This document shows, one piece after another, positions 37,520 to 46,491 of a DNA stretch of 64,000 nt. The DNA lies in the NCBI RefSeq assembly GCF_000224415.1, contig NZ_AFXQ01000014.1, positions 30,083 to 94,082 on the forward strand. Reading direction: 5' to 3'. The notes under the pieces were generated by a model. That model was given only the letters and a program-made list of their open reading frames with translations. It was not told the origin of the DNA and ran no database searches. The translations under genes were made by a program, and so were the position numbers. Origin of the DNA: Citricoccus sp. CH26A. Its GTDB lineage: Bacteria > Actinomycetota > Actinomycetes > Actinomycetales > Micrococcaceae. The first letter of the stretch is position 1. Each line of letters begins with the position of its first letter.

Positions 37520-38899
37520 TCACGACCCTGCGGTGGCGTCCAGGATGGCCTGGCGCAGTACGCCCAGGCCGTCGCGGAGCAGCTCGGAGCCGATCACCAG
37601 CGGCGGCAGCAGGCGGATGACGTTGCCGTGGGTGCCGCAGGTCAGGGTCAGCACCCCCTGGGCGTGGCAGGCGGCCGAGATGGACTTGGCCAGCTCCGGA
37701 CGCGGTTCCAGGGTGTCCCGGTCGGCGAACTCGAGGGCCAGCATGGCCCCGCGGCCGCGGAACTGGGCGACGACGGGGGTCTGCTCCACGAGGGGTTCGA
37801 GCATCTCGCGGGCGATTGCCTCGATCTCGCGGGCGTTGGCCAGCAGCGTGCCGTCCTCGAACTCCTCGAAGACCGCTAGGGCCGCCTCGCACGCCAGCGG
37901 GTTCCCGGCGTAGGTCCCGCCGAGCCCGCCGGCGTGCACCGCGTTCATGAGTTCGGTCCGTCCCGTCACCGCAGACAGCGGAAGGCCGTCGGCCAGCGCC
38001 TTGGCGGAGAGGGTGATGTCCCCGGCGATTCCTTCGTGCTCGCTGGCGTACAGGGCGCCGGTCCGGCCCATGCCGGCCTGGATCTCATCGATGACCAGCA
38101 CGATCCCGTGCCGGTCGGCGATCTCGCGCAGTCCGGCGAGGAAACCGGGAGCCGGCACGATGAACCCGCCCTCGCCCTGGATCGGTTCGATGACCATCGC
38201 GGCGAACGTCTCGGGGCCGCGCGCGTCCAGGGTGGCCTCGACGGAGGCCAGGGCCATGGCGGTGACGTCTTCACCGGAGGCACCCTGGACCGAGGGCCGC
38301 AACGGGTTGGCCGAGGCGGCACGGACGACCTCACCGGGCAGGGGCCCGAAGTTGAGGCGGTAAGGGTTCTCCTTGGCGGTCATGGCCATGGTCAGCAGGC
38401 TGCGGCCGTGGTAGGCCTCGTCGAAGACCAGCACGTGGGGCCGGCCGGTGGCCGAGCGGGCGATCTTCACGGCGTTCTCCACGGCCTCGGCGCCGGTAGA
38501 GAACAGTGCCGTGCGCTTGTCGAAGTCACCGGGGGTGTGCTCGTTGAGCCAGCGGCAGACGCGGGTGAAGGACTCGTACTCGGTGACCATGAAGCAGGTG
38601 TGGGTGAACCGCTCCAGTTGCTCGGCCACGCGCTGGCGCACCCGGGCGTTGGCGGCGCCCACGCTGGTCACGGCGATGCCGGAGGCGAAGTCGATGAAGC
38701 GGTTGCCGTCCACGTCCTGGATGATCCCGCCGTCGGCGCGGTCGACAAAGACCGGCAGCGCCACGCCGAACCCGTCGCTGACCTGCGCGAGGCGCTCAGC
38801 GTGCAGTTCCTGGGAGCGGGGACCGGGCACGGTGGTGACGAGCTGGCGGGTCTGCGGCAGGGATCCGGTGTGGACGGAAGCATCGGAGATCTGGGTCAT
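37520..38899 (-). CDS. Class III aminotransferase (GabT/DavT type)
   Basis: A 459-residue PLP enzyme of the omega-amino acid aminotransferase class. Landmarks are DVDGNRFIDFASGIAVTSVG, STGAEAVENAVKIARSATGR, EPIQGEGGFIVP, LVIDEIQAGMGRTG and the PLP-Lys segment SAKALADGLPLSAV. It transfers the amino group of 4-aminobutyrate or 5-aminovalerate to 2-oxoglutarate. The ATG at 38899 gives the usual family N-terminus; an ATG at 38935 is possible. First gene of the operon, divergent from the PucR regulator. Linkage with glutaryl-CoA dehydrogenase favours 5-aminovalerate over GABA. Confidence 0.87.
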   Translation of the reverse strand: MTQISDASVHTGSLPQTRQLVTTVPGPRSQELHAERLAQVSDGFGVALPVFVDRADGGIIQDVDGNRFIDFASGIAVTSVGAANARVRQRVAEQLERFTHTCFMVTEYESFTRVCRWLNEHTPGDFDKRTALFSTGAEAVENAVKIARSATGRPHVLVFDEAYHGRSLLTMAMTAKENPYRLNFGPLPGEVVRAASANPLRPSVQGASGEDVTAMALASVEATLDARGPETFAAMVIEPIQGEGGFIVPAPGFLAGLREIADRHGIVLVIDEIQAGMGRTGALYASEHEGIAGDITLSAKALADGLPLSAVTGRTELMNAVHAGGLGGTYAGNPLACEAALAVFEEFEDGTLLANAREIEAIAREMLEPLVEQTPVVAQFRGRGAMLALEFADRDTLEPRPELAKSISAACHAQGVLTLTCGTHGNVIRLLPPLVIGSELLRDGLGVLRQAILDATAGS

Positions 38900-38980
38900 G
38901 GCGCCCACGCTACGGAGCGCGCTCTGACCCGTCATTGAACATTCCAGCCAAACAGGCCCGGTCTATCGGATAATTCGTCC

Positions 38981-40474
38981 ATGGTCTCTCTCCTTGAACT
39001 CAGCACGGATCTGGGCACTCATCTCGTGCCGGTCGCGGGGCGGAAGCTGTCTGCCCGTCAGCTCAGCGGCGTCCACATCTCCGAGCTGGAGGACCCCACC
39101 CCGTACCTGGATGGCGGCGAGCTGTTGCTGACTACGGGTATGCCGCTCGGCGGCAATGAGGCCACCACCGGCGCCTACGTGTCCCGATTGCAGGCCAGGG
39201 GCATCCACGCCCTGGGGATCGGTCTGGGTCCCTGGCTCGAAGAGGTTCCCGCATACCTCACGGACGCCTGCCGAGATGCTGGCATCGACCTGCTGACCGT
39301 GCCCGACGGAGTCCCGTTCCAGAGCGTCTCACGCGCTTTCTGGGGACTGACGGCCCGCAGTGGACAGGCCGACCTGATGAGCAGCCTGGGCACCCAGACC
39401 GCCCTGGCGCAGGCAGCCATCCGTCAGGACGCCTCCCACGCCGTGGTGCGCGGCATCGCCCAAGCCCTGGGCGGCTGGGCGGCTTACCTGCCCGCAGACC
39501 AGGGGCCCGAGCTCTACTGGCCAGCCAGCGCGAAGGCATCGTTGCCGGTGCTACACGCCGAGACTTCACGTCTTCACCGTGCCGGGGCACATTCAGTGGC
39601 CACCTTCGAAATCCACGGCCAGCCCGTGGTGGAATACCCCATTGCCTCGGGCGACCGCATCCACGGATTCCTGGCGATCGGCCCGGGGCGTGCTCTGACC
39701 GCCGCGGACCGCCAGGTCATCCTGACCGTATGCACCCTGCTGGCCATCAAGGCCCGTCAGCGGGAGGTCGTCTCCAGCACGACGGCGACCCTAGGAGCGG
39801 TCGCTGCCAAGTTGCTGCTGCGCGGCCAGGCCGAAGCGGCCCGGATCTTGGCGGAGGATGTCGGCCTGCGCGAACTGCCCTCGCGGGTACGCCTGCTGGG
39901 TCTGAGGACCCAACCCGGTGATGATGCCGAGTTGCTGGTGCGGACCGCCTCGTCCCTGCGCCGAGAAGAGGGCCTGCCCCCGCTGGGGGCGTCGGCGACC
40001 GATTGCCTGCTGCGCTATGAGGAACCGGGAGTGCTCTTCCTGGTCTTGCCCGCTGGCGGGGTCGATCCCGTGGCCGAGGGTGGCTACCGCGTGCAGGACA
40101 TCCCCGAGGGCCTGGCCGGGGCCCTGAGTGAACCGATCAGCCTGGCCGAGGTCTCCCAAGCCCTACCGACGGTGCGGCAGGCGTTGCGCCAGGCTCCTGC
40201 GGGGTCCCTCGTCGGAACCGGCGGCCGCGACGAGGCGCCGGCCCAGGCCTGGGTGAAGATCCTGTCCGACTACTCCCGCGCCGACCTGGTCGGTACCGTC
40301 ACCCAGTACCTGCGCCACCGGGGCCACTGGGAAAACGTCTCCCGGGACCTGGGCGTGCACCGTAACTCGGTGCGGCACCGCATCGGCATCGCCCAGTCCT
40401 TGCTGGGCGTGGACCTGGACGACCCGGACGTCTTCGCACCGTTGTGGCTGGCGTTGCGCCAGCACGGGCAGTGA
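38981..40474 (+). CDS. PucR-family transcriptional regulator
   Basis: A 497-residue regulator. The N-terminal purine-catabolism-regulator-like domain (LLTTGMPLGGNE near residue 50, with HALGIGLGPWLEEVP) is followed by a GAF-like middle. The C-terminal PucR helix-turn-helix reads YLRHRGHWENVSRDLGVHRN with SVRHRIGIAQSLLGVDLDDP. In several organisms PucR-like activators control amino-acid or GABA/glutarate catabolism. It is divergent from the aminotransferase gene with an 81-bp gap that must contain both promoters. It most likely senses an intermediate of the adjacent pathway. Confidence 0.87.
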   Translation: MVSLLELSTDLGTHLVPVAGRKLSARQLSGVHISELEDPTPYLDGGELLLTTGMPLGGNEATTGAYVSRLQARGIHALGIGLGPWLEEVPAYLTDACRDAGIDLLTVPDGVPFQSVSRAFWGLTARSGQADLMSSLGTQTALAQAAIRQDASHAVVRGIAQALGGWAAYLPADQGPELYWPASAKASLPVLHAETSRLHRAGAHSVATFEIHGQPVVEYPIASGDRIHGFLAIGPGRALTAADRQVILTVCTLLAIKARQREVVSSTTATLGAVAAKLLLRGQAEAARILAEDVGLRELPSRVRLLGLRTQPGDDAELLVRTASSLRREEGLPPLGASATDCLLRYEEPGVLFLVLPAGGVDPVAEGGYRVQDIPEGLAGALSEPISLAEVSQALPTVRQALRQAPAGSLVGTGGRDEAPAQAWVKILSDYSRADLVGTVTQYLRHRGHWENVSRDLGVHRNSVRHRIGIAQSLLGVDLDDPDVFAPLWLALRQHGQ

Positions 40475-40483
40475 GCGGGCATC

Positions 40484-40532
40484 CCGGTGGCCCCACCCCG
40501 CCTGTCTGACAAGGCATGTGGGGCGGGACCGG
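40484..40532. terminator. Bidirectional terminator between pucR-like and CoA-transferase genes
   Basis: GCCCCAC (40490-40496) pairs with GTGGGGC (40518-40524), and the flanks CCGGT and ACCGG (40484-40488/40528-40532) extend the stem. It lies between two convergent genes. Confidence 0.65.
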
Positions 40533-40613
40533 TGGGCATGAGGACAGGCCGGACCGACGCGGCATACGACCCGCTTGGACTGCGGTGGGTCAGCACGGCA
40601 TGCCGGGGCCCCG

Positions 40614-41843
40614 TTATGGGAGTTCCAGGGAGGCCAAACCGTCTACATCAACATTGCGGCCCTCCCGCAGCCACGCCACCACGTGCTCGGTGTGCTCGCC
40701 CAGGCTGGGCGGGGCTTGGGTGCGCGGGGCCAGCGGTGGATTCCAGGTCGCCGGATGACGGATCTGCCGGCCGACATCGTTTCCCTGGACATCGTGGACC
40801 ACGATGGTGGGCTCCAGGCCCAGGGATTGCGCGTAGTCGATCCCCTCGTCGATACCAGCGACCCGCCCGGCGGGCACCCCGACACGGGTGAGCCGTTGCT
40901 GCCACTCGCGTGAGGGTGCAGCGGCGAGCAAGCGCTCCAGCAGCGGTATCAGGATCTCCCGGTGTTCCACGCGGGCACTGTTGGTGGCGAACCGCGGGTC
41001 GCTCGACAGCTCCGGTGCCCCCAGTTCCTGGGCCAGGCGGGCGAACTGCCCGTCATTGCCGCAAGCCACGGCCAGGGGCCCGTCACCGCACTCCAGCAGC
41101 TGGTAGGGCACGATCGAGGGGTGGGCATTGCCCATCCGCCCGGGCACCGTGCCCGCTCCAAGGTAGGCCTGCCCCTGATTCGCCAGGGCGCCCTGCAGGC
41201 TGGACAGCAGGTTCACCTCAACGTGACTGCCGCGCCCGGTGTGCTCCCGGGCCCGCAGCGCAGCCAACACGGCGACGGTGGCGTCCTTGGCCGTGAGCAC
41301 GTCCACCAGGGCAACACCTGCCTTATAGGGTGACCCGTCGGCCTCACCGGTGATGCTCATCAGCCCGCCCAGGGCCTGCACGATGAAGTCGTACCCGGGG
41401 ATCTCCCGGCCGCCAGCGGCCCCAAACCCGGAGATGGAGGCATATACCAGACCCGGGTTCTCGACCGAGAGTTCCGCATAACCCAGCCCCAGCCGCTCAA
41501 GCCCGCCGGGCTTGAAGTTCTCCACCAACACATCGGCGCGCAGCGCCAGTTCCCGGCCCAAGGCCAGGTCTTGGGGATCCGTCAGGTCCAGGCACACGGA
41601 TTCTTTGTTCCGGTTCACGGACTCGAAATACGTGGCACCGGTGGCGGACCATGGCGGTCCCCAACTGCGGGTGTCGTCACCGGTTCCGGGGCGCTCGACC
41701 TTGATCACGCGCGCCCCGAGGTCGGCCAGGGTCATGGTGCACAGCGGCCCGGCGAGGACGCGGGAGAAATCGGCGACCAAGACCCCGTCCAGCGGTCGCT
41801 GTCCGTCCGGGCCAGGCACGTTCTTCAATGGCAGGGTGGTCAT
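40614..41843 (-). CDS. CaiB/BaiF family CoA-transferase (candidate succinyl-CoA:glutarate CoA-transferase)
   Basis: A 409-residue family III CoA-transferase. The conserved N-terminal stretch VLVADFSRVLAGPLCTMTLA is followed by GARVIKVERPGTGDDTR, NRNKESVCLDL and LVENFKPGGLERLGLGY; the family's catalytic Asp lies in the ALVDVLTAKD region. The enzyme moves CoA between carboxylic acids. Human SUGCT and bacterial relatives use succinyl-CoA and glutarate, which fits the glutaryl-CoA dehydrogenase in the divergent unit. RBS AAAGG precedes the ATG at 41843. It is followed by the glutamate dehydrogenase gene on the same strand. Confidence 0.85.
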   Translation of the reverse strand: MTTLPLKNVPGPDGQRPLDGVLVADFSRVLAGPLCTMTLADLGARVIKVERPGTGDDTRSWGPPWSATGATYFESVNRNKESVCLDLTDPQDLALGRELALRADVLVENFKPGGLERLGLGYAELSVENPGLVYASISGFGAAGGREIPGYDFIVQALGGLMSITGEADGSPYKAGVALVDVLTAKDATVAVLAALRAREHTGRGSHVEVNLLSSLQGALANQGQAYLGAGTVPGRMGNAHPSIVPYQLLECGDGPLAVACGNDGQFARLAQELGAPELSSDPRFATNSARVEHREILIPLLERLLAAAPSREWQQRLTRVGVPAGRVAGIDEGIDYAQSLGLEPTIVVHDVQGNDVGRQIRHPATWNPPLAPRTQAPPSLGEHTEHVVAWLREGRNVDVDGLASLELP

Positions 41844-41960
41844 CAAAAACCTTTCGCAGAAGGGGTGTCGACTCAATCAAGCCGACAGGGTCGGCGGTCG
41901 GCTTGTTCTCTGGTGTCATCCCGCCGGCCCACGGGATTGGCCAGGAACGGCACGGGTGGA

Positions 41961-43250
41961 TCAGGGGTAGAGACCGCGGGTGCGGTGGGCGTCGGCCACA
42001 CGCTCAACGGCAGTAACCGTGGCTGCCTCGCGAAGGCTCAAGCCCCGAGCGGCGGATACCTCCAACAGGTGGTTCCAGGCCGCGAGCATCCGGCGTTCCA
42101 ATCCCTCATTCACCTCGGCTGCGGACCACCAGTAGGCCTGGTTGGACTGCACCCATTCGAAGTAAGAGACGATCACCCCACCGGCGTTGGCCAAGATATC
42201 TGGAACGACCAACACCCCCTGGTCCGCCAGGATCTGGTCCGCGGCACCGGTGGTGGGCCCGTTGGCACCTTCCACGACCACCTTGGCCGCCACACTGGCA
42301 GCATTTCCTTCGTGCAGGACCCCCTCGACGGCCGCGGGCACCAGCAAATCAACCTCGAGGGCCAATAGTGCTGCGGCGGGCAGTGCGTCCGCCCCGGCGA
42401 AGTCGACCACGGATCCGGTGACGGCCACGTGGGATTGCAGGGCCCTCACGTCGATGCCGTCCGCGTGGTGGATGGCACCGTACTGGTCTGAGACAGCGAC
42501 AACTTTGACCCCCGCCTCGGCCAGGAACTGTGCGGTCCCCGCACCGACCTTGCCGAAGCCCTGCACGGCCGCGGTCGTGGTCGAGGGGCGCAACCCAAGG
42601 TGCCGCAGGGCGGCCAGAGCGATGTGGACGACCCCGGCCGAAGTGGCCGTAGACCGCCCTAATGAACCTCCGAGGCTGACCGGCTTGCCGGTAACGACTC
42701 CGGGCACGGTGTACCCCGAGGACACCGAATAGGCATCCATCATCCACGCCATGGTGCGTTCATCAGTACCGACGTCCGGAGCGGGGATGTCCTTGTCCGG
42801 CCCGATGATCGGCAGGATTTCGCTGGTGTAGCGCCGGGTGACGCGTTCGAGTTCTGCCTGAGAGTAACCGCGCGGATCGATCCGGATGCCACCCTTGGCC
42901 CCACCGTAGGGAACATCGAGCAAGGCGCATTTCCAGGTCATCCACATCGCCAAAGCCCGGACCTCGTCTAGATCCACATTAGGAGCGAACCGCAACCCGC
43001 CCTTTGCCGGGCCACGGGAGAAGTTGTGCTGGACCCGGTGACCGGTCAGGACCTCCACGGTCCCGTCATCGCGGCGCAGCGGGATGCTCACTGACATCTC
43101 CCGCCGAGGCTGTGATAACAATCCGTATAACCCCTCGTCATACCCCAGGGTAGCCACCGCGGCCGCAAGCTGGGCCCGAGCATCGGTCAGCGGACCCGGT
43201 TGATGAATCGGGATATCCCGAACGGGAGAGAACGCAATATCTGTCGTCAT
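41961..43250 (-). CDS. gdhA: Glu/Leu/Phe/Val dehydrogenase family (glutamate dehydrogenase)
   Basis: A 429-residue hexameric-type dehydrogenase. Substrate-binding FSRGPAKGGLRFAPNVDLDE and the catalytic-Lys segment PYGGAKGGIRIDPRG are intact, with PAPDVGTDERTMAWMMD. The coenzyme domain has AAVQGFGKVGAGTAQFLAEAG, and NGPTT and PDILANAGGVIVSYFEW follow. It converts glutamate to 2-oxoglutarate plus ammonium, regenerating the amino acceptor needed by the aminotransferase in this locus. RBS AAAGGTAGG ahead of the ATG at 43250 fixes the start. It is upstream of the CoA-transferase gene with a 117-bp gap and may share its transcript. Confidence 0.88.
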   Translation of the reverse strand: MTTDIAFSPVRDIPIHQPGPLTDARAQLAAAVATLGYDEGLYGLLSQPRREMSVSIPLRRDDGTVEVLTGHRVQHNFSRGPAKGGLRFAPNVDLDEVRALAMWMTWKCALLDVPYGGAKGGIRIDPRGYSQAELERVTRRYTSEILPIIGPDKDIPAPDVGTDERTMAWMMDAYSVSSGYTVPGVVTGKPVSLGGSLGRSTATSAGVVHIALAALRHLGLRPSTTTAAVQGFGKVGAGTAQFLAEAGVKVVAVSDQYGAIHHADGIDVRALQSHVAVTGSVVDFAGADALPAAALLALEVDLLVPAAVEGVLHEGNAASVAAKVVVEGANGPTTGAADQILADQGVLVVPDILANAGGVIVSYFEWVQSNQAYWWSAAEVNEGLERRMLAAWNHLLEVSAARGLSLREAATVTAVERVADAHRTRGLYP

Positions 43251-43973
43251 TGACCTACCTTTGATCGAGATCCCGGAATGGGCACACAGCCACGGTATGG
43301 CCTCGCTCACACTCATACTTGGAGGAAAGATCCAAGGAGCCGAGTACGGTTGTGCCCTCCATCCAATGGCTGGACACCGTAGGGGTGGTTCTTCCGCATG
43401 CTCGGATCGCACCCTGTGCGCGCCGGAGTCGATCCACCCGCATCCCTTACAGCGTGGCCCTGACTCTTAGGCCTCGAGGCCCCGAGCGAGGCAATTTTCG
43501 CGCCGAGCATTCGCTCACCACGGCGTGCGAGGCTCGGTCTGCTGCACCTTTGAATGGCATCCGCCTGCATGCTCCGGCAGCTACGCCACGAGCAGGTTGC
43601 CACCGGCGCCGCCAGTGGCCAACGCAACCCATGAAGACCCACTCGGGCACTAGAGGGGCCTTCACGACGGAGCACGAGTGCGGGCGGGAGCCTCCACACC
43701 CGGGCCGTGCTCCAGTGCGAGTTTCCGCCAATCCGGTAGACCGATGTCCCACCGAGCGTGCGGGGAGGCACTCACCGGGAGATGTCCACCAGCGTCTTCC
43801 CGCCGGGACCGCTTGCTTCCTCTTCGCTCATGCGAACGGGCGCGCAGAGTGAGGTCAGCGGCCCGCCGTCATCGCGACGCACTTGGCGGGCTATCGCACA
43901 TTTGAAGTACCGGACCCCGGCGGATGTCCCCACCCCCGCCTTGCACCCGCACTGGGGTGTATCTTCCGCCTGG
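43251..43973. other. Gene-free stretch of about 720 bp
   Basis: No frame has convincing protein-like content. One plus-strand frame contains HLKYRTPADV near 43900, which resembles the last residues of IS3-type transposases, but nothing else supports an element. Otherwise I see eroded DNA and probably the promoter of the dehydrogenase gene. Confidence 0.45.
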
Positions 43974-44007
43974 GGCGGGCACCGAATGTCGACATCCGGT
44001 GCCCGCC
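43974..44007 (-). terminator. Strong terminator after the APC permease gene
   Basis: A perfect 11-bp stem GGCGGGCACCG/CGGTGCCCGCC continues through the inner palindrome ATGTCGACAT, giving an almost fully paired 34-nt hairpin about 80 bp past the permease stop. Confidence 0.8.
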
Positions 44008-44084
44008 GAATATGTCTCCGCTCCCGACGCCGAGAATCTGACTACCGCGGTTCGATCGATGGTCGCGCTCCCCCGACCGTAGTC

Positions 44085-45557
44085 CTAACCGCGGCGGGAT
44101 GCGATGCGTGCGAGTAAGTCGTGCTCCGCATCAGGACCGGGAGTAATCCCCCGGGGAACCCTGAAGAGGAAGAAGGCGCCGAGCACCCACCACAGGCCGA
44201 ACAGGATCCACGGTGTCGGCCCCAGCCCGGCTGGCATCCCGGGCAGGTAGAGACTCAACAGTCCTGCGCACAGGAGCACTGAGGCACCGCCAATGGCCAC
44301 GCCGAAGTTACCGCGGCCGCCCACACGCAACGGCCGTTCCATATCCGGTTCCCGGCGTCGCAGGATGATGAAAGCCACACCGACCAGCAGGTAAGCAAGG
44401 ACGATGCTGGGCGATCCGGAGTCCACGAGCCACCCCAACATGGCCGACCCGAAGAACGGTGCCAGGACGGACAGGGCCCCGATGAAGAGCAGCGCGTTCA
44501 CCGGCGTGCCGTAGCGGGGGTGTAGACGGGCGAACCACTGCGGCAACATGCCGGATTCTGCCATTGCGTAGAGCAAGCGCGAGGCCCCCATGAGCAGGGA
44601 GTTCCAGGAGGTCAGGATGCCGGCGATGCCCCCGGCGATCAGCAGGTTGGCCATCATCTGGGAGCCGAAGAGTGCCCCCATGGCGTCGGCCGTGGCGAGG
44701 TCACTCGTGGCGAGCTGGCCCACGGACAGGCCGGACGCGGTCGTGAGGATGACCATCACGTACCAGGCCGCGGCGATCAGCACGGCAATCACCACGTAGC
44801 GGCCGATGCGCCGCGGGGGAAGGTCGCATTCCTCGGCAGCCTGCGGGATGACGTCGAAACCGACGAACATGAAAGGGACCACGATCAGTACCCCGAAGAA
44901 GCCAGCAACCCCATTGGATACCAGTGGCTCGAAGTTGGCCGGTTCCCCGTTGGTGACGGCACCGAGCAGGTGCAGGGCACCGATGGCGAAGAGGAAGATG
45001 ACGACAAACGTCTGGACAACGCCGGCCAGTTTCACGCCAAGGATGTTGATCGTCGTGATGACGACGGCGGCGACCACACCGACCAGCGCCCACGTGAGGT
45101 AGACCTCGGAGCCGGCTATCTCCCACAAGAACACCTGGTTGAGTTCTGGGAACAGGTAGAGCGCGGTCTTGGGCAGAGCCACGGCCTCGAAGGCGACAAT
45201 GGTGATGTATCCCCCGGTGATTGCCCATGAGCCGATGAAGGACCACCGGGCCCCCATGGCCCGCAGCAGGTAATTGTGCTCTCCTCCAGCTCGGGGCATC
45301 GCGGCCACCAGCTCCGAGTAGGTCAGACCCACCACGGCCATGATCCCTCCGCCGATGGCCATGGCGGCCGCGGCGCCCAGGGGGCCGGCGGTGGTGATCC
45401 AGTCGCCGGTGAGCACCACCCAGCCGAATCCGATCATGGCGCCCACGCCAATCGCCAAGGTGTCCCAACGGTTCAGGACCTTCTTCAGTCCCGGTCCGGC
45501 CGGGGCCTGTGGAGCAGCCTGCGAAACGGCCTGTACAGGAGAGGTTCGGAGCGCCAT
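44085..45557 (-). CDS. APC-superfamily amino acid permease
   Basis: A 490-residue membrane transporter with about 12 hydrophobic helices. The first helix has the unwound substrate-site motif IGVGAMIGFGWVVLTGDW, and the loop GLTYSELVAAMPRAGGEHNY is the APC consensus. A later loop has PQAAEECDLPPRRIGR. It imports an amino acid or amine by ion symport. The ATG at 45557 follows AAAGGCGG and is chosen over a slightly longer frame. It lies beside the 5-aminovalerate/glutarate-type genes on the same strand, so lysine, 5-aminovalerate or a related amine is a reasonable but unproved substrate. Confidence 0.87.
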   Translation of the reverse strand: MALRTSPVQAVSQAAPQAPAGPGLKKVLNRWDTLAIGVGAMIGFGWVVLTGDWITTAGPLGAAAAMAIGGGIMAVVGLTYSELVAAMPRAGGEHNYLLRAMGARWSFIGSWAITGGYITIVAFEAVALPKTALYLFPELNQVFLWEIAGSEVYLTWALVGVVAAVVITTINILGVKLAGVVQTFVVIFLFAIGALHLLGAVTNGEPANFEPLVSNGVAGFFGVLIVVPFMFVGFDVIPQAAEECDLPPRRIGRYVVIAVLIAAAWYVMVILTTASGLSVGQLATSDLATADAMGALFGSQMMANLLIAGGIAGILTSWNSLLMGASRLLYAMAESGMLPQWFARLHPRYGTPVNALLFIGALSVLAPFFGSAMLGWLVDSGSPSIVLAYLLVGVAFIILRRREPDMERPLRVGGRGNFGVAIGGASVLLCAGLLSLYLPGMPAGLGPTPWILFGLWWVLGAFFLFRVPRGITPGPDAEHDLLARIASRRG

Positions 45558-45692
45558 GCTGCCGCCTTTCATTGATGCGTGACGCGCCTCACTGTAGTGG
45601 GGGTGAAAACAGCATCTTTAGCCATCTCATCCAAACCCGTGGATGGTCTGTCCCCAGCGCCTGGGAACCGTCGCAACGGGTCGAGAACATCC

Positions 45693-45734
45693 GCTGCCAG
45701 TTGGGTCGGAATAGCTGCCAGCTAGGTCGGGATA
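45693..45734. repeat. Adjacent 21-bp direct repeats, possible IS end
   Basis: Two abutting copies of a 21-bp unit, GCTGCCAGYTRGGTCGGRAT plus A, with two to four mismatches (45693-45713 and 45714-45734). Multiple short repeats of this kind are typical of the ends of IS21-type elements. No transposase genes are present, so this would be a left-over end. In 45558-46270 I see no other feature or gene I can support. Confidence 0.5.
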
Positions 45735-46270
45735 GGGGTCCCCTGAAAAAAACACTGCAGACGCCCGAGCACGAGCGGACATCCTCTGTGCCTGTAAAGC
45801 GGCGTTCTGCGCTCGGCAGATCCGCCGATTTGGCGGCGACGATCCACGTCTCGAGTCTGACCGGAATGGACACCCCGGGCTCCAGCAGGCCGGTGAAGTT
45901 CGGGATCAGACAACACGAGGCGGACGTCGCTGAGCACAAGGCGGCGAACTGGTCACACGCTCGCCTTGAGGATCGGTTCGGCGTGAACCCCTGAGGGTGT
46001 CCAACTGGGTGGACCTGATCTGCACACCTGCACGACGACATGGTGTTGGGTGGACAGAAGTGTTCAGAACCCCCCACTTGCGTTGACCTCAGACTGCGGG
46101 TGCCCAGCGGTCTATCGGGCGCGGTTCTGGTTCTAGACGAGGCGCCGGTGCATCACCGGGGCGGACCGTTCTGTCAGGTGCAGGGCGGTCGGAGGGGGCA
46201 TGTCTCTCCCCGGATTCCATTGCGGTGGGGACGTGCCCATTCAGGAGCCTGACATACATCTCGGCTTCGG

Positions 46271-46465
46271 TCACGGAATTGTGGGTGGCTGGCGGGTTTG
46301 AGCGGTGATGTGGGCGAGGGCCCAGTCCAGGGCGTGGTCGGCGACGGCCTCCCAACCGGGTTCACCGCAGGTCCAGTGAGACCGACCCGGGAACTCCTTA
46401 TGGGCGGTGAGGGCTGTGGACTTGCGGTACTTGCGAGCATTGGCCTTGTTTACCGACGGGGGCAT
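46271..46465 (-). pseudogene. C-terminal fragment of an alpha/beta hydrolase
   Basis: The frame contains ALTAHKEFPGRSHWTCGEPG then WEAVADHALDWALAH and a stop. The motif F-P-G-R-S-H-W with E-P-G-W-E-x-V-A-D-x-A-L-x-W-A is the end of a common actinobacterial alpha/beta hydrolase, including its catalytic His. The rest of the enzyme is missing, so this is a remnant. Confidence 0.65.
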
Positions 46466-46491
46466 GCCCTTCGACAGTCAGTTCACCGTGC

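Noticed and set aside
35150..37879. 909-codon plus-strand frame
   Set aside because: Mirror of the aldehyde dehydrogenase and acyl-CoA dehydrogenase genes on the minus strand, which carry all catalytic motifs.
43758..44117. Transposase tail suggested by HLKYRTPADV
   Set aside because: Only about ten residues match an IS3-type ending; no DDE motifs or terminal repeats nearby.
45509..45994. Plus-strand frame ending ANWSHARLEDRFGVNP
   Set aside because: No recognisable family, poor composition at its start, and it overlaps the start of the permease gene on the other strand.
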